Below the pieces are notes generated by a model that was not told the origin of the DNA, searched no databases, and saw only the letters and a list, made by a program, of their open reading frames with translations. A program made the translations under genes and the position numbers. A DNA stretch of 7,024 bases, from assembly GCA_903952785.1 (NCBI GenBank), contig CAJBHC010000034.1, forward strand, positions 1 through 7,024, in the 5' to 3' direction. The DNA is from an uncultured bacterium (GTDB taxonomy: Bacteria > Patescibacteriota > Minisyncoccia > Phycocordibacterales > CAIZLB01). Below are positions 4,288 to 7,024 of this stretch, piece by piece. Every line of letters starts with the position of its first letter. The first letter of the stretch is position 1.

Positions 4288-6129
4288 ATGAATTCTAAAG
4301 AAATACGTCAGAAATATTTAAGTTTTTTTGAGAAAAGAGGCCATGCCGTTTTGCCTAGTACATCACTTGTCCCTGAGAATGACCCTTCAGTTTTATTCAA
4401 TACCGCCGGCATGCAGCCACTCGTTCCATATCTTTTGGGGGAAAAGCATCCGCTTGGAACGAGACTTTGCAGTATACAAAAATGTGTAAGAACAATTGAT
4501 CTTGACGATGTTGGGGATAACACCCATGCTACATTCTTTGAGATGATGGGTAATTGGTCATTGGGTGACTATTTTAAAAAAGAATCTATTAATTGGAGTT
4601 TTGAACTTCTAACTTCAAAGGAGGAGGGTTTTGGTATCGATCCAAGTAGACTTTACGTGACATGTTTTGAGGGTGACAAGAATGCGCCAAAGGATGAAGA
4701 AAGTGCGGGTATTTGGAGAGAAATTTTTGATAAACATGGTGTTAAGGGAAATAGAATTTTCTTTCTTCCAGCTGAAAATAATTGGTGGAGTGCGGGGGAC
4801 AATGGACCCTGTGGAGCTGACACTGAAATTTTTTACGATATTTCTGGGCTACATACTGACGGTCTGTCGCATGAAGAGTATTTGGAGGCTGATGAGAAAC
4901 AAGAAGTTGTTGAAATTTGGAATAACGTCTTCATGGAATTTGAAAAGAAGGACGGAGAGATTATTGGGAAGTTAGCAAACAAGAATGTTGACACAGGTGC
5001 TGGATTTGAAAGATTCTGTTTGGTATTGAATGGTAAAAGTAATTTTTACGATACGGATATTTTTGAAGAAATCTTTGCAAAAATTGATGCGCAACACGCT
5101 GAGTTAAATCCTTCAACTGCTCAACTTCAGAGTCCATCAACTCTAAGTGAAAAGGAAGCTCTTCGTGCAAAAAGAATTGTTGCAGATCATGTTAGAACAT
5201 CCGTTATGCTCATTTCTGATGGTGTTACTCCATCAAATACTGATCAGGGATATATTTTGAGAAGACTTTTGAGGCGCGCAGTTAGATTTGCCGATAACTT
5301 GGGATTAAAGAAGGGATCACTATTTTGGATTGCTGATGCAGTAGTAAATACCTACGCTGATATTTATGAAAATGTGGCACGTCAAAGAGAAACTATCAAA
5401 ATTACAATTGATAACGAGGAACAGAAGTTTAGAAATACTCTTTCTCATGGTCTGAAAGAATTTGATAGAATCGTAAAAAAAGATAGCAAATCAATAAGTG
5501 GAAAAGATGCCTTCGTCCTGTTTAGCACCTATGGCTTTCCAGTTGAAATGACAATTGAGATGGCAGGGGAGATTGGTCTTCAAGTTGATAAAGATGCATT
5601 TGAAGAAGAAATGAAGAAACATCAAGATCTTTCTCGTTCTGGTGCAGGTCAAAAATTTAAAGGAGGAATGGGGGATACAAGTGACATTTCAATCAAGTAT
5701 CACACTGCCACTCACTTATTGCACCAAGCACTTAGGGAGGTACTTGGAACTCATGTCTCACAAAAGGGAAGTAACATTACAGCAGAGCGATTACGTTTTG
5801 ATTTTGCTCACACAGCAAAAATGACAGACGATGAAAAAGAACGAGTTGAAGAAATTGTAAATAAAAGAATAGAGGAAGCACTTCCGGTGAACGTTGTTGA
5901 ACTTCCAATTGAAGAAGCAGAGAAAACTGGAGCTCTTCACTTCTTTGGAGAAAAGTATGGCGATAAAGTCACCTTGTACTACATTGGTAACACAATAGAA
6001 GAAGCATTCTCAAAAGAATTCTGTGGAGGTCCTCATGTTAAAAACACTAGTGAACTTGGTCACTTCAAAATCCAAAAAGAAGAAGCCGTTTCTGCCGGGG
6101 TTAGACGTATTAAGGCGGTGTTGGAGTAG
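4288..6129 (+). CDS. alaS: Alanine--tRNA ligase, short form lacking the C-terminal DHHA1/C-Ala region
   Basis: This class II synthetase charges tRNA-Ala with alanine in the cytoplasm. Catalytic domain: motif 2 FFEMMGNWSLGDYF at 83-96, NNWWSAGDNGPCGADTE at 164-180, motif 3 DTGAGFERF at 235-243. The tRNA-recognition helical region follows (DQGYILRRLLRRAVRFA, 319-335). The editing domain is present with all four zinc ligands: His472 and His476 in HTATH, Cys579 and His583 in CGGPH, so hydrolysis of Ser- and Gly-tRNA-Ala should be kept. The protein stops at 613 residues, about 260 short of the usual 870 or so. The missing part is the C-Ala/DHHA1 domain that helps bind the tRNA elbow. The end after GVRRIKAVLE is a clean TAG at the domain border with no trace of the missing part downstream, so this is a natural short form, as I recall seeing in Patescibacteria, and not a frameshift. 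Confidence 0.95.
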   Translation: MNSKEIRQKYLSFFEKRGHAVLPSTSLVPENDPSVLFNTAGMQPLVPYLLGEKHPLGTRLCSIQKCVRTIDLDDVGDNTHATFFEMMGNWSLGDYFKKESINWSFELLTSKEEGFGIDPSRLYVTCFEGDKNAPKDEESAGIWREIFDKHGVKGNRIFFLPAENNWWSAGDNGPCGADTEIFYDISGLHTDGLSHEEYLEADEKQEVVEIWNNVFMEFEKKDGEIIGKLANKNVDTGAGFERFCLVLNGKSNFYDTDIFEEIFAKIDAQHAELNPSTAQLQSPSTLSEKEALRAKRIVADHVRTSVMLISDGVTPSNTDQGYILRRLLRRAVRFADNLGLKKGSLFWIADAVVNTYADIYENVARQRETIKITIDNEEQKFRNTLSHGLKEFDRIVKKDSKSISGKDAFVLFSTYGFPVEMTIEMAGEIGLQVDKDAFEEEMKKHQDLSRSGAGQKFKGGMGDTSDISIKYHTATHLLHQALREVLGTHVSQKGSNITAERLRFDFAHTAKMTDDEKERVEEIVNKRIEEALPVNVVELPIEEAEKTGALHFFGEKYGDKVTLYYIGNTIEEAFSKEFCGGPHVKNTSELGHFKIQKEEAVSAGVRRIKAVLE

Positions 6130-6151
6130 GTTGTGATTCGGAGGAGTGTAA

Positions 6152-6220
6152 ATGTGGACAAAATTAGGAAATTTTGTATTATTGTATCGAAGAAGAACAC
6201 CAACCTCCCGAAAGGGTTAG
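6152..6220 (+). CDS. Possible 22-residue leader peptide ahead of the receiver-like gene
   Basis: GGAGG (6140-6144) is the best Shine-Dalgarno in the window and sits seven bases before ATG 6152. The mini-ORF it serves ends at TAG 6218-6220, 14 bases before the ATG of the next gene, and encodes a basic peptide with Trp2 and a YRRRTP run. Translational coupling is possible. Against it, a promoter (6155-6182) overlaps the mini-ORF, and a transcript from there would lack its start. The Shine-Dalgarno may be chance. Confidence 0.22.
   Translation: MWTKLGNFVLLYRRRTPTSRKG
6155..6182 (+). promoter_or_regulatory. Promoter for the receiver-like gene
   Basis: TGGACA (6155-6160, five of six) and TATTAT (6177-6182) are separated by 16 bases. 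Start near 6189 would give a leader of about 46 bases before ATG 6235, including a small CCC-GAAA-GGG tetraloop hairpin (6207-6216). Unlike its neighbours, this gene would therefore have a leader. Confidence 0.45.
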
Positions 6221-6234
6221 AAAACAATGTAATA

Positions 6235-6648
6235 ATGAATCCGAATCCGAATCCGAAACAAATTATTGTCGTCCAAAATGTGGGGGACACAAGCCTTTTT
6301 GCTTTTAAGACAATCATTGCTGAACCACTCGGTTTGGCAGATGGTGCTGACTACGCGGTGGCAGTAGATAGTGATGATATTGAGATGTTGGTTTTTGACG
6401 ATGGTAAACCGCAGTTACTAATCATCGATAACCTGAATACCATGAATCCTGGTAATACCTCGGATCTCAGTCAGGCTATCCCTGTTTGGAGAGAAAAAAA
6501 CTCCCGCTTAGTCATCGTAGGATATTCAAGTTTGAAACACGATGGATCATTTTTTGATCAGGTGATCGACCACAACAGATCAGGCTCCACAAGACAACTG
6601 AAAGACTTCATTTCCCAGTTCCTTGCTGGTCAACCTCAAGTGGATTGA
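6235..6648 (+). CDS. Receiver-like (CheY-fold) protein lacking canonical receiver residues
   Basis: The protein has 137 residues from ATG 6235. The frame is open back to GTG 6133, but that extension overlaps promoter-like sequence and adds no domain, so ATG is preferred. The order of strands and helices resembles a response-regulator receiver: strand IIVVQNVGD (10-18), helix 19-31, strand DYAVAVDS (39-46), strand QLLIIDNLNTMN (60-71) with Asp65 at the phospho-acceptor place, helix 76-88, strand RLVIVGYSS (91-99), strand DQVIDHN (108-114), final helix RQLKDFISQFLAG (120-132). The acidic pair after strand 1 and the conserved Lys after strand 5 are missing, so it may be a pseudo-receiver that is not phosphorylated. 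There is no output domain and no histidine kinase here. The N-terminus is an Asn-Pro repeat. It has its own promoter and a strong terminator. The fold is inferred from pattern only. Confidence 0.6.
   Translation: MNPNPNPKQIIVVQNVGDTSLFAFKTIIAEPLGLADGADYAVAVDSDDIEMLVFDDGKPQLLIIDNLNTMNPGNTSDLSQAIPVWREKNSRLVIVGYSSLKHDGSFFDQVIDHNRSGSTRQLKDFISQFLAGQPQVD
6238..6255 (+). repeat. Three tandem AATCCG hexamers coding (Asn-Pro)3
   Basis: The hexamer AATCCG occurs three times in a row directly after ATG 6235, followed by a fourth partial copy. It stays in frame with any copy-number change, so the N-terminal tail could vary in length by slippage without breaking the gene. Confidence 0.7.
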
Positions 6649-6675
6649 TCGTGAAGTTGATCATAAAACCCCCAA

Positions 6676-6714
6676 CCCCAACAAGAGCCGCCCTCTTAGT
6701 GGGGCTTTTGTTTT
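6676..6714 (+). terminator. Two-tier intrinsic terminator after the receiver-like gene
   Basis: CCCCA (6676-6680) pairs with TGGGG (6700-6704) and AAGAG (6683-6687) pairs with CTCTT (6693-6697). A two-base internal loop lies between the stems and the apical loop is CCGCC. A T-rich tail CTTTTGTTTT follows. An alternative 8-pair stem, CAAGAGCC (6682-6689) with GGCTTTTG (6703-6710), is possible but weaker. Confidence 0.78.
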
Positions 6715-6738
6715 GTGAATACTTTTTTAAAAATATAT

Positions 6739-6768
6739 TTAACAAAATCACTAAATGAATGCTATAAT
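6739..6768 (+). promoter_or_regulatory. Promoter of the last gene, extended -10, predicted leaderless start
   Basis: TTAACA (6739-6744, five of six), an 18-base spacer ending in TGC, then a perfect TATAAT (6763-6768). Seven bases (6769-6775) precede ATG 6776. There is no Shine-Dalgarno. This is the strongest example of the shared TGC-TATnnT-N7-ATG layout. Confidence 0.65.
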
Positions 6769-6775
6769 ATTATCA

Positions 6776-7024
6776 ATGAAAACCACCAGCACATCTATTA
6801 TTGCTTACGTTGGAAATGGAGTTGTTAGAGGAAGTATAGTTCTTCATGAAAAAGGGAAGAAACCAATTGTTTTGTCAGCTAGAAAAATTGATCTTAAATA
6901 TAATGAAAATAGAGAAAGGGTTCAATTAGAAGATCAGATTCTTATTGAGTTTGATAATTTAATGAAGACAATAAAAACTGAGGATTTTCCTAAATTACAT
7001 AATGCTAAATGTGAAAAGCCTGAT
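6776..7024 (+). CDS. N-terminal part of a probable actin-like ATPase (PilM/FtsA type), cut by the window end
   Basis: The first 83 residues are visible and the frame is open to base 7024. Residues 8-24 read IIAYVGNGVVRGSIVLH, a hydrophobic strand, a Gly-containing turn and a second strand. This resembles the first phosphate-binding loop of actin-like proteins such as PilM and FtsA (usual form D-x-G-x-G-x-x-x-G), although the leading Asp is absent. Then come a short Lys-rich segment, KPIVLSARKIDL, and a helix (about 50-68). Many Patescibacteria carry such genes beside type IV pilus clusters, where PilM is a cytoplasmic platform protein. No pilus gene is visible here, so the role is a guess. 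The ATG at 6776 is fixed by the promoter and by the absence of an earlier start. Confidence 0.5.
   Translation, partial: MKTTSTSIIAYVGNGVVRGSIVLHEKGKKPIVLSARKIDLKYNENRERVQLEDQILIEFDNLMKTIKTEDFPKLHNAKCEKPD

Noticed and set aside
6133..6234. GTG-initiated extension of the receiver-like protein
   Set aside because: It adds no recognisable domain and overlaps a promoter and a small hairpin. ATG 6235 starts right before the first strand.
6060..6317. Minus-strand ORF over the alaS end and receiver-like gene
   Set aside because: It is opposite two supported genes and has no signals of its own.

Overview
All supported genes in this window lie on the + strand, in an AT-rich genome with short intergenic gaps. 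Several features suggest a small-genome bacterium of the Candidate Phyla Radiation (Patescibacteria, perhaps a Parcubacteria-type lineage). These are an alanyl-tRNA synthetase of only 613 residues that ends right after its editing domain, an actin-like PilM/FtsA-type protein start, small orphan proteins, and start codons without Shine-Dalgarno sequences. The assignment is inference, since there is no 16S or other phylogenetic marker apart from alaS.

Positions 1-1228 form a small defence-type cluster. It holds the C-terminal tail of an ATP-cone/Mrr-like restriction endonuclease, followed by a two-gene toxin-antitoxin operon. The antitoxin is a Panacea/SocA-type (DUF4065) protein and the toxin is RelE/ParE-like, overlapping it by 11 bases. 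The operon promoter is ringed by three copies of a TGTTAT half-site, which suggests autoregulation.

Positions 1382-3258 hold a promoter and a complete M3-family oligoendopeptidase (pepF), which acts in cytosolic peptide turnover.

Positions 3259-4287 (about 1 kb) have no recognisable conserved gene but are dense with signals. First comes a near-consensus promoter, a 40-residue Cys/His-rich ORF and an 11-bp terminator hairpin. A second promoter with a perfect -35 box follows, then strand-specific (G·U-containing) RNA hairpins, an 83-residue orphan ORF and a strong terminator. This is the most original part of the window and looks like two independent small transcription units, the second with a long structured leader.

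Positions 4272-6129 hold alaS with its promoter. Positions 6130-6714 hold a 137-residue receiver-like (CheY-fold) protein without the canonical receiver residues, closed by a two-tier terminator. Positions 6739-7024 hold a promoter and the first 83 residues of a probable actin-like (PilM/FtsA-type) protein that runs off the window.

A pattern unites three loci. pepF, alaS and the last gene are each preceded by TGC-TATnnT, followed by exactly seven bases and then ATG. That places the predicted transcription start at or next to the start codon, so their mRNAs are probably leaderless.
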